From: Bacteroidota bacterium
Lineage (GTDB): Bacteria > Bacteroidota > Bacteroidia > Chitinophagales > Chitinophagaceae
NCBI GenBank assembly: GCA_018267615.1
Contig: JAFDYD010000004.1
Location: 329,412 to 393,411, forward strand
Direction: 5' to 3'
Length of the DNA stretch: 64,000 nt
The first letter of the stretch is position 1, and every line of letters begins with the position of its first letter. The position numbers and the translations under genes were made by a program. The notes beneath the pieces are model-generated. The model saw nothing but the letters and a program-made list of their open reading frames with translations, was not told the DNA's origin and did not search any database. Positions 1-8,288 of this stretch are shown here, piece by piece.

Positions 1-87
1 TATTTCAATAATCAACACTCAATGCTCAATATTCAATTAGAACTCCGGCCCAACCGACCAATTTAAAAACACAAAAAATTTTTTTAT

Positions 88-936
88 ATGTCAACTGCAA
101 CAATTACAGCAGCAGATATCAATAAACTTCGTCAAACCACAGGTGCTGGTATGATGGACTGCCGCAAGGCCCTCGTGGAAAGTGATGGTGATTTTGAAAA
201 AGCCATTGATTATTTGAGAAAGAAAGGACAAAAGGTGGCTGCATTGCGTAGCGATCGTGAAGCAAAAGAAGGTGTGATTATCGCCAGAACAACTGCCGAT
301 CATAAAACAGGATTTATTGTTACGCTTGCTTGTGAAACGGATTTTGTCGCGAAGAATTCAGATTTTGTAGCGTTTGCTCAAAGTATCATGGACGTTGCCG
401 TCAAAAATAATGTGCAGTCATTGGAAGCATTGTCGTCTGCTAAACTTGATGGAGTAACAGTTGCTGATAAGATCAACGACCAGGTTGCAAAAATTGGCGA
501 GAAAATTCAGCTTACTCGTTTTGAAAGAGTTGATGCCGATGCAGTGGTGGCATATATTCATGGCGCTTACAGAATGGGCGTGTTGGTTGGATTGACAAAA
601 GACACTTCTTCGATATTGGATGCCGGCAAGGATTTGGCAATGCAAATCGCTGCAATGAATCCGGTGGCTGTTGATGCTGATTCAGTTTCTGCAGAAACGG
701 TTGCAAGGGAAAAAGCGATTGTTACGGAGCAAATAAAAAATGATCCGAAAATGGCTGGCAAGCCCGACGAAATGATTGACAAAATTGCCGTGGGCAAATT
801 GGCTGCTTTCTTTAAAGAAAATACATTGCTGGCTCAGCCTTTCGTAAAGGATCAGAGTAAATCAGTTGGCGATTACCTGAAGAGCGTAGATTCGGGTGTG
901 AAAGTAACCCAGTTTAAACGCGTTCAATTAGGATAG
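88..936 (+). CDS. tsf: Translation elongation factor Ts
   Basis: Guanine-nucleotide exchange factor that recycles EF-Tu-GDP to EF-Tu-GTP in the cytoplasm. The 282-aa length suits the family. The N-terminal UBA-like helices are visible (TGAGMMDCRKAL, residues about 18-29), followed by the EF-Tu-contacting TDFVAKN motif near residue 83 and the two core subdomains. ATG 88 follows a T-rich leader. In most bacteria tsf follows rpsB, so rpsB probably lies just left of the window. A strong hairpin with a T-tract ends the transcript right after the stop, and pyrH follows separately on the same strand. The identification is secure. Confidence 0.97.
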   Translation: MSTATITAADINKLRQTTGAGMMDCRKALVESDGDFEKAIDYLRKKGQKVAALRSDREAKEGVIIARTTADHKTGFIVTLACETDFVAKNSDFVAFAQSIMDVAVKNNVQSLEALSSAKLDGVTVADKINDQVAKIGEKIQLTRFERVDADAVVAYIHGAYRMGVLVGLTKDTSSILDAGKDLAMQIAAMNPVAVDADSVSAETVAREKAIVTEQIKNDPKMAGKPDEMIDKIAVGKLAAFFKENTLLAQPFVKDQSKSVGDYLKSVDSGVKVTQFKRVQLG

Positions 937-950
937 AACGATAAAATTTA

Positions 951-980
951 AAGGAGAGTTATTTAGCTCTCCTTTTTTTA
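951..980 (+). terminator. Rho-independent terminator after tsf
   Basis: An inverted repeat AGGAGAG / CTCTCCT with an 8-nt loop is followed by a run of seven Ts, starting about 15 nt after the tsf stop codon. This is a classic intrinsic terminator on the plus strand. Confidence 0.85.
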
Positions 981-1105
981 TGCTGTTTATTATCGTGAAA
1001 AAAATCTTTTCTTTGCACAGAAAAATTGAGGAAATAATTGGTTGAAGAATAGGTTCGATCTAGAATATCTTTTCAAACAAAAATTGTAGAAACGACAAAA
1101 GCACC

Positions 1106-1819
1106 ATGCCTGCAAAGTACAAACGCGTATTACTTAAATTATCAGGAGAAGCCCTAATGGGTGATAAAAGTTTTGGTTTCGATACTGATGTGATCGCTCA
1201 GTATGCGAAAGATGTAAAGGAAATTGTTGATCTTGGAATAGAAGTCGCATTAGTAATAGGAGGCGGAAATATTTATCGTGGCATGAATGAAAAAGAAACA
1301 GGCATTGAGAGAGCTCATGGAGATTATATGGGAATGCTTGCAACCGTGATAAATGGAATGGCTATGCAGGCCGGACTGGAAAAAATCGGCGTATATACGA
1401 GACTGTTAAGTGCTATAAAAATGGAACAGATTGCAGAACCTTATATTCGCAGAAGAGCAATTCGTCACGTTGAGAAAGGAAGAGTGGTTATTTTTGGAGC
1501 AGGTACAGGTAATCCATATTTTACGACAGATACCGCCGGATCATTGCGTGCAATTGAAATTAATGCAGAAGTGATATTAAAGGGAACACGTGTGAACGGG
1601 ATATATACTGCAGATCCGGAGAAAGATCCTTCCGCAAAAAAATTTGATACCATTACTTTCCAGGAGTGTATTTCAAAAAATCTCCGCGTGATGGATATGA
1701 CAGCTTTTACATTGTGTATGGAGAATAAGCTTCCTATTATTGTGTTCGACATGAATACGCCTGGTAACCTGCGAAAAGTAGTTATGGGCGAGAAAGTCGG
1801 CACCCTTGTAACTGACTGA
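1106..1819 (+). CDS. pyrH: UMP kinase
   Basis: Phosphorylates UMP to UDP with ATP in pyrimidine biosynthesis, as a cytoplasmic hexamer of the amino-acid-kinase fold. The 237-aa protein shows the family motifs in order: LKLSGEAL near residue 10, [10 protein letters not shown] near 50, [15 protein letters not shown] near 133-147 and GVYTADP-like [12 protein letters not shown] near 170. The ATG start at 1106 is the first in frame. It lies 170 bp after tsf, behind that gene's terminator, so it probably has its own promoter. A terminator follows at 1892-1918. The usual neighbour frr is not found downstream. Confidence 0.97.
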   Translation: MPAKYKRVLLKLSGEALMGDKSFGFDTDVIAQYAKDVKEIVDLGIEVALVIGGGNIYRGMNEKETGIERAHGDYMGMLATVINGMAMQAGLEKIGVYTRLLSAIKMEQIAEPYIRRRAIRHVEKGRVVIFGAGTGNPYFTTDTAGSLRAIEINAEVILKGTRVNGIYTADPEKDPSAKKFDTITFQECISKNLRVMDMTAFTLCMENKLPIIVFDMNTPGNLRKVVMGEKVGTLVTD

Positions 1820-1891
1820 AAATAAGCTATTCGCACAATCTGATCGGCGTACTTGTATATCTGCAAAATGTTTGGTATTTTGTTGATTCGG

Positions 1892-1918
1892 AAAACCACT
1901 TGCACGAGTGGTTTTTTT
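1892..1918 (+). terminator. Terminator after pyrH
   Basis: AAAACCACT / AGTGGTTTT hairpin with a short loop followed by Ts. It lies about 75 nt beyond the pyrH stop. Confidence 0.8.
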
Positions 1919-2009
1919 ATATACTCATACCTCCGTCCAAATTCCCTTAAAAAGCCTTCATTACAAGTTTTGATTCGGCAACCCCTATTGCTTAAAGCAT
2001 TTGAAGATT

Positions 2010-3029
2010 ATGAAAACTTTGCCCCTAATACTTGATATACAATTTACGGTCCGGCTTCCGGAGATAATTATTTTTCTGATGGGTGCTCTCATCCTTGGGT
2101 TCACTATTCATTATTTCTGGAGCGCAAGAAAATCAATAAGGATTGATCATTCTGGTGAAGAAGGAATTAGTGAAAATGATAACTGGAAACTCAAGTATTA
2201 TAATGATATGGACATGCAGGAAAAGTCATTGGAGCAATTACGGGAACGTCTGGCAGAAGCGGAAGAAAATGAGCAAATACTTACTATCGAAATAGAAGAG
2301 CTTCAGAAAAAATATAGGAATGTAGAAATAAAATCAGAAACAGTTTCGAAGTCTTCTTCCACCACAGACGATTATTTAACACAATTAAGATCCGCACAGG
2401 AAAATTTATTTCAGCATAACCAACATGTAAATCGTTTACTCGAACAAATTCAATTATTAAAAGAATCAGAAAGGAAATATCTTGATGTTCAGAAAACAAA
2501 TAGCGAATTAAACGACCTGGTAACGAGCCTTCGCAAAACAATCAGCAACAAAGAAGCGGAGATCGTTCATATTCGCCAGCAACAGAAACTTACGGATGAA
2601 ATCACTGAGCGAATGGATAAGGCGTATACAGAATACAATGCTTTGCAGCAGAAAATTCAGAAGTTGGAAACATACCTCGCGCAACCTCACAGCAAAAAAA
2701 TCGAATTCGACGAGTTGCATGAATCATATTTCAGGCTCACTAAAGAATTTGATGAAACAAAAAACAGGCAAATATCATTGTGGGATGAAAACCAGCGCCT
2801 GAGCAGAATACTTGCCGACACAGAAGATAAATTGCGCGAAGCTAATTTCCAGCGACAACAACTGCAGAAAAAAACGGTATTTCTCGAAGAATTAAACAAA
2901 GATCTTCAGGAAGTATCTGAGCATAACAAAAAACTAGAGAGCCAGTTAAGACGTATTAGCGAAATGGAATCTTTATTGTCAAAAGGCTCTACTGAAAAAA
3001 GAGATTTTCATAGCGATCCAGGTCAATAA
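2010..3029 (+). CDS. Membrane-anchored coiled-coil protein, function unknown
   Basis: 339 aa. A single transmembrane segment lies at about residues 14-36 (PEIIIFLMGALILGF and following). After it the chain is almost entirely charged heptad-like sequence to the C terminus, predicted to be a long cytoplasmic coiled coil (repeated QLRERLAEAEENE-like stretches). No catalytic motif is visible. A TTG nine bases upstream could also start the frame, but ATG 2010 is more likely. It stands alone between the pyrH and pdxH terminators. A structural or scaffold role would fit the architecture, but that is only inference. Confidence 0.75.
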   Translation: MKTLPLILDIQFTVRLPEIIIFLMGALILGFTIHYFWSARKSIRIDHSGEEGISENDNWKLKYYNDMDMQEKSLEQLRERLAEAEENEQILTIEIEELQKKYRNVEIKSETVSKSSSTTDDYLTQLRSAQENLFQHNQHVNRLLEQIQLLKESERKYLDVQKTNSELNDLVTSLRKTISNKEAEIVHIRQQQKLTDEITERMDKAYTEYNALQQKIQKLETYLAQPHSKKIEFDELHESYFRLTKEFDETKNRQISLWDENQRLSRILADTEDKLREANFQRQQLQKKTVFLEELNKDLQEVSEHNKKLESQLRRISEMESLLSKGSTEKRDFHSDPGQ

Positions 3030-3048
3030 TCGCAGTTATTACGAATTA

Positions 3049-3126
3049 AAAATCGTGAGACGTGAGACGTCAAACGTGAATTAGTATCCACGTTTGACAT
3101 CTCACGTCTCACGATTTTTTTTTTGC
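3049..3126 (+). terminator. Long palindromic terminator-like hairpin
   Basis: Near-perfect inverted repeat built from AATCGTGAGACGTGAGACGT and its complement around a short AT-rich centre, ending in a run of about ten Ts. Each arm is about 30 nt. It is much longer than an ordinary terminator, like the other intergenic palindromes in this window. Confidence 0.7.
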
Positions 3127-3134
3127 TAATTTTG
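3127..3134 (+). promoter_or_regulatory. Possible -7 box for pdxH
   Basis: TAATTTTG matches the Bacteroidota TAnnTTTG consensus and lies 18 nt before the pdxH ATG. No convincing -33 TTTG is seen at the expected spacing because a palindrome occupies that site, so support is weak. Confidence 0.35.
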
Positions 3135-3151
3135 TGCGAGAATTTTGCAAT

Positions 3152-3793
3152 ATGACAACAATCGCCGATATAAGAAAGGATTATAAATTAAAATCACTTT
3201 CTGAAAAAGACGTTAACGCCGATCCGTTTAAACAATTTGAAAAGTGGTGGAAGGAAGCAATCGATAGTGATATAGAAGAAGTAAACGCGATGACACTTGC
3301 AACATCTTCAAATAATGGAATACCTTCTGCAAGAATTGTTTTGTTAAAGGGAGTAGATAAAAGAGGTTTTGTTTTTTTTACGAATCACAATAGTTTCAAA
3401 GGCCAACAATTATCGGAAAATCCTCGCGCTTGTCTCGTTTTTTTCTGGAAAGAATTGCAACGACAAGTGCGCATAACCGGTGTAGTTGAAAAAGTAAGCG
3501 AGAAAGAGAGTGATGATTATTTCAATAGCAGGCCTGAAGGCAGTAGAATCGGTGCATGGGCTTCACCACAAAGCCAGGTTATTGAAAGTAGAGATTGGCT
3601 TGAAGAAAATGAAAAGAAATTCCAAAACAAATTTGCGCAAACTAATATTCCCCGACCACCACATTGGGGTGGCTACCGTGTAATGCCAATTGATTTTGAA
3701 TTTTGGCAGGGAAGAACAAATCGTTTGCATGACCGCGTCAATTATTCGCTACAGGAAAATGGCGGTTGGGTGATTGAACGACTGGCGCCTTAG
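3152..3793 (+). CDS. pdxH: Pyridoxamine/pyridoxine 5'-phosphate oxidase
   Basis: FMN-dependent oxidase that makes pyridoxal 5'-phosphate from PNP or PMP, the last step of vitamin B6 synthesis and salvage. The 213-aa protein has the family signatures: [19 protein letters not shown] (FMN/substrate site), [26 protein letters not shown] and the C-terminal [13 protein letters not shown] with RLAP at the very end. A GTG 18 bases upstream is in frame, but ATG 3152 matches the usual N terminus ([11 protein letters not shown]). A TAATTTTG box about 20 nt upstream resembles a Bacteroidota -7 element. It is a single-gene unit. Confidence 0.95.
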   Translation: MTTIADIRKDYKLKSLSEKDVNADPFKQFEKWWKEAIDSDIEEVNAMTLATSSNNGIPSARIVLLKGVDKRGFVFFTNHNSFKGQQLSENPRACLVFFWKELQRQVRITGVVEKVSEKESDDYFNSRPEGSRIGAWASPQSQVIESRDWLEENEKKFQNKFAQTNIPRPPHWGGYRVMPIDFEFWQGRTNRLHDRVNYSLQENGGWVIERLAP

Positions 3794-3794
3794 G

Positions 3795-3873
3795 GAACTT
3801 CTGATTAAAATGATTTGAATGATTTACTATGTGAGACTATCTAAATCATTGAAATCATTTTAATCAGAAGTTC
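3795..3873 (+). terminator. Palindrome after pdxH, terminator-like
   Basis: GAACTTCTGATTAAAATGATTT and its near-exact complement form a hairpin with arms of about 32 nt directly after the pdxH stop. The right arm (AATCATTTTAATCAGAAGTTC) recurs at about 4131-4160 and 4261-4290 next to the bTHX gene, so this is also a local repeat. Confidence 0.6.
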
Positions 3874-3875
3874 AA

Positions 3876-3925
3876 GCCTTTTTCTCTGCTTTTTCCAAAA
3901 GAGTCTTTTAATTTATCCTTTAAAT
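3876..3925 (-). pseudogene. Decayed fragment of the bTHX gene (copy 1)
   Basis: The minus strand reads AAAGGATAAATTAAAAGACTC followed by TTTTGGAAAAAGCAGA. This is clearly related to the middle of the intact bTHX gene at 4288-4404 (KGKIFKGSFGKSR) but carries a frame-breaking change and stops. It is flanked by the same AATCAGAAGTTC repeat that flanks the intact gene's stop codon. Confidence 0.6.
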
Positions 3926-3934
3926 AATTTCGGC

Positions 3935-4080
3935 GGTGGGTCAGTTTGAAATTTATATGTGTAACTATGTGCCTACTGTGTCTATGTGTTAAATTTTTTT
4001 CACCACATAGACAGTAGGCACATAGTTACACATAGTTGAAGTATCTAAAGATGAAATTACATTTCAAATTGACCCACTAC
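3935..4080. repeat. Intergenic palindrome, family A copy 1
   Basis: Large imperfect inverted repeat. The outer ends are GGTGGGTCAGTTTGAAATTT and its complement, and the inner arms are tandem ATGTG-rich words (CTATGTGCCTACTGTGTC). Arms are about 60 nt around an A/T-rich centre. Copies with the same outer CAGTTTGAA and inner CTATGTGCCTATGTG words lie at 5389-5489 and 55349-55465. Confidence 0.8.
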
Positions 4081-4082
4081 CA

Positions 4083-4290
4083 TAATTTCGATGATTTACC
4101 CTGTGAAATAAGAAGAGGCTCACATAATAAATCATTCAAATCATTTTAATCAGAAGTTCAGCTTTTTTCTTTACTTTATCCAAAAGAGCCTTTAAGTATT
4201 TTTCCTTTGAAATGATTTCGATGATTTACCCTGTGAAATAAGAAAAGGCTTACATAGTAAATCATTCAAATCAATTTAATCAGAAGTTCA
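4083..4290. repeat. Tandem direct duplication next to bTHX
   Basis: Two copies of an approximately 130-bp unit, each starting with ATTTCGATGATTTACCCTGT, continuing through AATCATTCAAATCA and ending in AATCAGAAGTTCAGCTTTTT. The first begins near 4085 and the second near 4215. Each copy runs into bTHX-related sequence, a relic after the first and the intact gene after the second. Confidence 0.75.
4158..4210 (-). pseudogene. Decayed fragment of the bTHX gene (copy 2)
   Basis: The minus strand reads in frame K-G-K-I-L-K-G-S-F-G and then a TAA. The intact gene has KGKIFKGSFGKSRP at the same place. After the stop the relic resumes with a gene-like KEKKS end. The relic thus preserves the central motif but lost the middle and gained a stop. 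It sits in the upstream unit of the tandem duplication. Confidence 0.65.
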
Positions 4291-4404
4291 GCTTTTTTTC
4301 TCTTCTTTTTTAGCTGTTGCTTTTTTCACTTTTGCAGGTCTGCTTTTTCCAAAAGAGCCTTTAAATATTTTTCCTTTTTTCGTTTTTTTATCTCCACGTC
4401 CCAT
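4288..4404 (-). CDS. 30S ribosomal protein THX (bS31-like)
   Basis: A 38-residue, very basic protein: MGRGDKKTKKGKIFKGSFGK, then SRPAKVKK and a lysine-rich tail ending KKS. This matches the Bacteroidota bTHX family, a tiny protein at the top of the 30S head. It is too short for most gene finders. The ATG is at 4404 and the TGA at 4288-4290. It is transcribed with or just after HU on the same strand, with the HU terminator hairpin between them. Two decayed copies lie downstream, which makes the locus unusual. Confidence 0.85.
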   Translation of the reverse strand: MGRGDKKTKKGKIFKGSFGKSRPAKVKKATAKKEEKKS

Positions 4405-4453
4405 TTGTAAAAAATTTTTTAGTGTAAAAAATAGATTGATCAAAAAATAAAAT

Positions 4454-4487
4454 AAAAAGCTCCGATAAGTAAATACCGGAACTTTTT
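4454..4487 (-). terminator. Terminator after the HU gene
   Basis: AAAAAG-TCCG / CGGA-CTTTTT hairpin in the 102-bp gap between HU and bTHX on the minus strand. It has T-runs on both sides, so it could work in both directions. Confidence 0.7.
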
Positions 4488-4506
4488 GAATGCAGTTCGT
4501 GCAGCA

Positions 4507-4776
4507 TTATAATTTTGCAGATAGTTCCTTACCTGCTTTGAATTTTGCCACTTTCTTTGCTTTGATTTTAATTACAGCGCCGGTTTGCGGATTGCGGCCA
4601 TTACGGGCTTGTCTCTTAGAAACAGAAAAAGTTCCGAAACCAACCAATGTAACCTTTCCACCACCTTTTAATGTTTTAGTTACCGCTTCCACAAAAGAAT
4701 CAAGACTTGAATTGGCCTGTGTCTTTGTAATGCCTGCATCATCGGCAATTTTCGCGATTAATTCAGCTTTGTTCAT
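4507..4776 (-). CDS. HU family DNA-binding protein
   Basis: 89-aa nucleoid protein that bends and compacts DNA as a dimer. Visible landmarks are MNKAELIAKIADDAG at the N terminus, the VGFGTFSV strand near residue 46 and the DNA-binding arm RNGRNPQTGAVI near 58-69. Length and sequence are typical of the HU-beta type. The start ATG 4776 fits the family exactly. A very good Bacteroidota promoter lies at 4806-4836, and a hairpin terminator follows the gene. Confidence 0.96.
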   Translation of the reverse strand: MNKAELIAKIADDAGITKTQANSSLDSFVEAVTKTLKGGGKVTLVGFGTFSVSKRQARNGRNPQTGAVIKIKAKKVAKFKAGKELSAKL

Positions 4777-4805
4777 AGTGTAATTGTTTTTTATTTAAGC
4801 GACAA

Positions 4806-4836
4806 CAAATATAGCCGCTTTTTGCAACCAGCAAAA
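4806..4836 (-). promoter_or_regulatory. HU promoter (-33/-7, Bacteroidota type)
   Basis: On the minus strand TTTTG is followed after 18 nt by TATATTTG, a full match to the TTTG / TAnnTTTG consensus used by the Bacteroidota primary sigma factor. The box lies about 30 nt before the HU ATG. Confidence 0.6.
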
Positions 4837-5022
4837 TTTTTTTGGGTTGTGGATATGTTATAAGTCAGGCGGGGCAAGGTTTTTACGAGATCCGATATTT
4901 TTTGTGAAAAATAAAAAAATATATCAGCTCATGAAACTCAATGTGGGCGCATGTTTCCAGCGACATCGCGTGAAACACAGTGTGGCGAAGGGATTGCAGC
5001 GGCTTAGTATTTTTTTCCACAG

Positions 5023-5328
5023 CTATTGCACGAGTTCCATGATCGTACGATGTGCAATAAATTGATCATTCCACTTTTCAAATTCTTTCTCTCGCATACG
5101 TAAAGAAAATTCTTCGACATATGTCTTATATTTTTTTTCAGTAGAAGTAAAATATTGAATAATGTATGTAGGTCCTTCGGGATCATCTTGTTCAATTAAT
5201 CTGTAGACATTGTAATTATCGAACAAACCAGAAGACATCATCTCAGGTATGTGTTCTTCCTTCTGCCATCGCAACCATTCGTTTGCAATGGTCCATGAAA
5301 TTTTTGTAGTGATATTGTATGATAGCAT
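5023..5328 (-). CDS. DUF4286 family protein
   Basis: 101 aa, small soluble protein. The N-terminal strand MLSYNITTKI, the following WLRWQKEEHIPEMM helix and the YIIQYFTSTEKKYKTYVEE segment are characteristic of DUF4286, a ferredoxin-like-fold family common in Bacteroidota and of unknown function. It lies downstream of exonuclease III on the same strand, but a large palindrome (5389-5489) separates them, so co-transcription is uncertain. Confidence 0.8.
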   Translation of the reverse strand: MLSYNITTKISWTIANEWLRWQKEEHIPEMMSSGLFDNYNVYRLIEQDDPEGPTYIIQYFTSTEKKYKTYVEEFSLRMREKEFEKWNDQFIAHRTIMELVQ

Positions 5329-5388
5329 AAATGTCTGAATGGGGATTTCGATCGATTTATCTGATTATACTGAAAAAGAAAATTAAGT

Positions 5389-5489
5389 TAGTTTGAAATT
5401 TCTATGTTAGCCTATGTTTCTATGTGCCTATGTGATAAAAAAAAATTACCACATAGAAACATAGGTTCACATAGATAAAGGAAAATTTA
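5389..5489. repeat. Intergenic palindrome, family A copy 2
   Basis: CTATGTTAGCCTATGTTTC and TATGTGCCTATGTG pair with CACATAGAAACATAGG and a further CACATAG, around a poly-A centre, with outer AGTTTGAAATTT words. Same family as 3935-4080 and 55349-55465. It lies between exonuclease III and DUF4286. Confidence 0.75.
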
Positions 5490-5540
5490 CTCGCCCGGAT
5501 TTTTTTTAGCATAGTCAGAAAAATCGTTTAGAATCCCGGT

Positions 5541-6308
5541 TTAATTTTTTATTTCCAAATACACCGGACAATGATCACTGTGTTTTACATCCGGATAAAT
5601 TTCCGCGTCCTTAATATTTTTTTTGAGATCTTCTGTAACATTAATATAGTCTATTCTCCAGCCTTTATTTTGCGCACGCACTGTAGGAAAACGTTGGCTC
5701 CACCAACTATAACGATGAGGTTCCGGATGCACGTGGCGAAAACTATCTATCCATCCTTCTTCAAAAAATTTATCAAGCCACGCGCGTTCAGCAGGTAAAA
5801 ACCCGGATGAATTTTTATTTCCTTTCGGATCGTGTATGTCGATTTCTTTGTGTGCAATATTATAATCTCCGCAAAGCACGAGCCTTGGATTTTTTTCGCG
5901 AAGTTTATTGAGATACAATATAAATTCATCAAGCCATTTGTATTTGAAACTCTGGCGCTCATCTCCGGAAGTTCCCGAAGGGAAATATGCGTTGATCAAT
6001 CTCATATCTCCAAAATCAAGCTGTAAAACACGTCCTTCATCGTCACTTACTTTATGACCTGTTCCATACTCAACATGATCGGGTTTTATTTTTGTAAATA
6101 CACAAACGCCGCTGTATCCTTTTTTTTGTGCGCTGAACCAATAATCAGAATATCCCAGGTCATTGATTTCTTTGAGAGACAAATCGTTTTTTGTCGCTTT
6201 GGTCTCCTGCAAACAAACAATATCGGCCGGATTTGTTTTCAACCAGTCGATAAATCCTTTTTTGACAGCGGCACGAATGCCATTAACATTGTAGCTGATA
6301 ATACGCAT
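5541..6308 (-). CDS. xth: Exodeoxyribonuclease III
   Basis: AP endonuclease and 3'-5' exonuclease of base-excision repair. The 255-aa protein has the exonuclease-endonuclease-phosphatase signature residues: SYNVNGIRAA at the N terminus, VCLQETK with the metal-binding Glu near residue 36, GDYNIAH with the Asp/Asn pair near 150, and the C-terminal KHSDHCPVYLEI with the catalytic Asp-His. I chose ATG 6308 (MRIISYNVNG) over the upstream in-frame ATG at 6317 because it matches the family start. Divergent from the LOG-family gene. Confidence 0.95.
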   Translation of the reverse strand: MRIISYNVNGIRAAVKKGFIDWLKTNPADIVCLQETKATKNDLSLKEINDLGYSDYWFSAQKKGYSGVCVFTKIKPDHVEYGTGHKVSDDEGRVLQLDFGDMRLINAYFPSGTSGDERQSFKYKWLDEFILYLNKLREKNPRLVLCGDYNIAHKEIDIHDPKGNKNSSGFLPAERAWLDKFFEEGWIDSFRHVHPEPHRYSWWSQRFPTVRAQNKGWRIDYINVTEDLKKNIKDAEIYPDVKHSDHCPVYLEIKN

Positions 6309-6378
6309 AGAAGACATAACAATGTTTATATTAAATTCACGTGCAATTTAGTATTTGTCAATATACGATTCGATTATT

Positions 6379-7110
6379 ATGAAAAAAGCTGAGCGTGTTA
6401 TTTCCGCAGAAGAACCAGTTTACCTGGAAGGTCCAAAGAGCCGTGGATACGAATTATTATTTGCCTGGAAAGTTCTTACAGAATTTATCAAGGGATTTCG
6501 AACGCTCCATTTTGTTGGTCCTTGCATCACAGTTTTTGGTTCGGCAAGATTTAAAGAAGATCATCCATATTATATCGCTGCCAGGGAATTTGGAAAAAGA
6601 ATTGCAGCTTTTGGTTTTACAACAATGACCGGTGGCGGACCGGGAATTATGGAGGCAGCAAATCGTGGTGCGTTTGAGAGTAACGGCACTTCAGTGGGTT
6701 GTAATATAAAATTGCCTTTCGAACAAAAGCCAAATCCTTACATGCAGAAATGGATCACGATGGAATATTTTTTTATCCGCAAAGTGATGTTGTTGAAATA
6801 TTCCTATGCTTTCATTGTAATGCCCGGGGGATTTGGTACGATGGATGAATTGTTTAATACGATAACAATGATTCAGACAAAAAGCATCACACAATTTCCT
6901 GTCGTTTTATTTGGAAAGAAATATTATGCGCCACTGATGGAAACCATAGAAACAATGTCAAAGGAAGGAACTATATCCAAAGATGATATGTCGCTGGTAT
7001 TATTTACCGATAGTATTGATGAAGCGATGGATTATATCAAAAGCTATATCACGACAAACTACAAGATTAAACCACGAAAAAGACTGTGGTGGTTATTTGA
7101 GAAAAGATGA
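6379..7110 (+). CDS. LOG family protein (TIGR00730-type Rossmann fold)
   Basis: 243 aa. The lysine-decarboxylase-like fold motifs are clear: TVFGSARF near residue 50, MTGGGPGIMEAANRGA, and the PGGFGTMDEL signature near 148-157. Characterised LOG members are cytokinin-riboside phosphoribohydrolases that cleave nucleoside monophosphates, and bacterial homologues often have AMP/pyrimidine nucleosidase activity, so this is the probable chemistry. A TTG at 6355 is in frame, but ATG 6379 is the better start. Single gene, divergent from xth. Confidence 0.9.
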   Translation: MKKAERVISAEEPVYLEGPKSRGYELLFAWKVLTEFIKGFRTLHFVGPCITVFGSARFKEDHPYYIAAREFGKRIAAFGFTTMTGGGPGIMEAANRGAFESNGTSVGCNIKLPFEQKPNPYMQKWITMEYFFIRKVMLLKYSYAFIVMPGGFGTMDELFNTITMIQTKSITQFPVVLFGKKYYAPLMETIETMSKEGTISKDDMSLVLFTDSIDEAMDYIKSYITTNYKIKPRKRLWWLFEKR

Positions 7111-7133
7111 AAAGTTAATGTGCGAATTTACCA

Positions 7134-7288
7134 ATGTGCAAATGTGCGAATGAGGAGTTGAAAAGTTGATTGGTCGAAATGTTGACTGACCGGGAAGGCA
7201 CGATTCCAAATAAAATCCAGTTGATCTGCCACAAAAAAACTAATCAACTTATCGACCAATCAGCTTTTCAACTCCTCATTCGCACATT
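7134..7288. repeat. Intergenic palindrome, family B copy 1
   Basis: Arms ATGTGCGAATGAGGAGTTGA-AAAGTTGATTGGTCGA pair with TCGACCAATCAGCTTTTCAA and CTCCTCATTCGCACAT. The central segment (GGCACGATTCCAAATAAAAT) resembles the centre of the palindrome at 13020-13178, so both belong to one repeat family. It sits between two convergent genes, where it could act as a bidirectional terminator. Confidence 0.75.
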
Positions 7289-8109
7289 TATTCCGCTTCT
7301 TTCTTGCCTACAGGAAAAGTAAGTCCGAGATTTAAAACCATTTCATAAGTGCCGAAAGCCTGTCTCGCTGTTCCTTTATAAATCTTCAGGCCAGAATATC
7401 TCGCATAGTCGAGCTTGTTAGTGTATTCAAGAAATACATACTTGAAAAATGTTGCGCGCAGTGCGCCTTCCACGCCGATATTCCATCCGCCAATTTGAAA
7501 ATGCGGATCATTTTTCTTCCCAAAAAAACTATTCTCAACATGAGGAATTACAGGTCCAATACCGGCCTTTCCCAGGAAATCGACTTTCAGATTTTCATTT
7601 TTCGATTCATACAGATGCCAACGCTTAACAATATTGAAGAGCAAAAAATTCGCGCCGTTATTTAGGTAGTAGAAAAAGCCATTTGCCTGGTTAAACATGA
7701 TGGTGCTATCAACAGGTTTACCGCCCAAAGTCCCTTTAATATGTGCATCGCCTTCGCTGAAAATAAATTTTGTGTGATCGAAATTAATTTCAAAGCCAAG
7801 TTCTTTTTTCTTATTGAAAATATATCCAATTCGATAATTGTATTGAGGAATGGTCAGTGCAGAAGTGAACAAAGATTCGTTCCATCCTTTGTGATCGTGC
7901 CCAGAAATATTTTTGAATGTGTAATTATTTCCTAGCTCCGGTTGCGATACGGATACATTACTGGGAGTGAACCATTCCGTATTATATCCCCAGGAAAAAT
8001 AAAATTCGTGTTTCCGCGTACTCTTTTTTTGTTTTTGAGCGTAGGTATGAAGTGGCCATGATACCACCAATAACAAAATAATCCTTGCACTGCGATTTAA
8101 ATTCCTCAT
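7288..8109 (-). CDS. Outer-membrane-type beta-barrel protein, unknown
   Basis: 273 aa with a signal peptide (hydrophobic RIILLLVVSWPL, cleavage likely near YAQ-KQ). The mature part is rich in alternating aromatic/polar strands (FYFSWGYNTEW, YRIGYIFNKKKELGFEIN, FLEYTNKLDYARY) and ends in a barrel-like strand LNLGLTFPVGKK. This pattern suits an outer-membrane beta-barrel, but I recognise no named family. ATG 8109 is chosen; an ATG also exists at 8112. It is followed by palindrome B and preceded by another palindromic spacer. Confidence 0.65.
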   Translation of the reverse strand: MRNLNRSARIILLLVVSWPLHTYAQKQKKSTRKHEFYFSWGYNTEWFTPSNVSVSQPELGNNYTFKNISGHDHKGWNESLFTSALTIPQYNYRIGYIFNKKKELGFEINFDHTKFIFSEGDAHIKGTLGGKPVDSTIMFNQANGFFYYLNNGANFLLFNIVKRWHLYESKNENLKVDFLGKAGIGPVIPHVENSFFGKKNDPHFQIGGWNIGVEGALRATFFKYVFLEYTNKLDYARYSGLKIYKGTARQAFGTYEMVLNLGLTFPVGKKEAE

Positions 8110-8122
8110 CATATTTTAAGTG

Positions 8123-8210
8123 AGTGGTGAATGGCTAGTGGCTAGTAGTAAGTGGCTAGTGATAATTTGCTGGTAGCACTAGCTACTTACCACAAGCTAC
8201 TCGCCTTTCT
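8123..8210. repeat. Intergenic imperfect palindrome
   Basis: Repeated words GGCTAGTGGCTAGTAGTAAGT on the left pair with ACTAGCTACTTACCACAAGC on the right, between the split metH and the outer-membrane protein. Built from short tandem GGCTAGTG copies. No gene is visible here. Confidence 0.5.
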
Positions 8211-8288
8211 ATTTATAAGCACATATTTATATTTCACGACTATGAAATCGGCGCAAAGCTACAGCAAATCCCCGGAAAAATTGTAAAA

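Noticed and set aside
1853..2035. 60-aa frame after pyrH
   Set aside because: It runs through the pyrH terminator and overlaps the coiled-coil gene start; no protein features.
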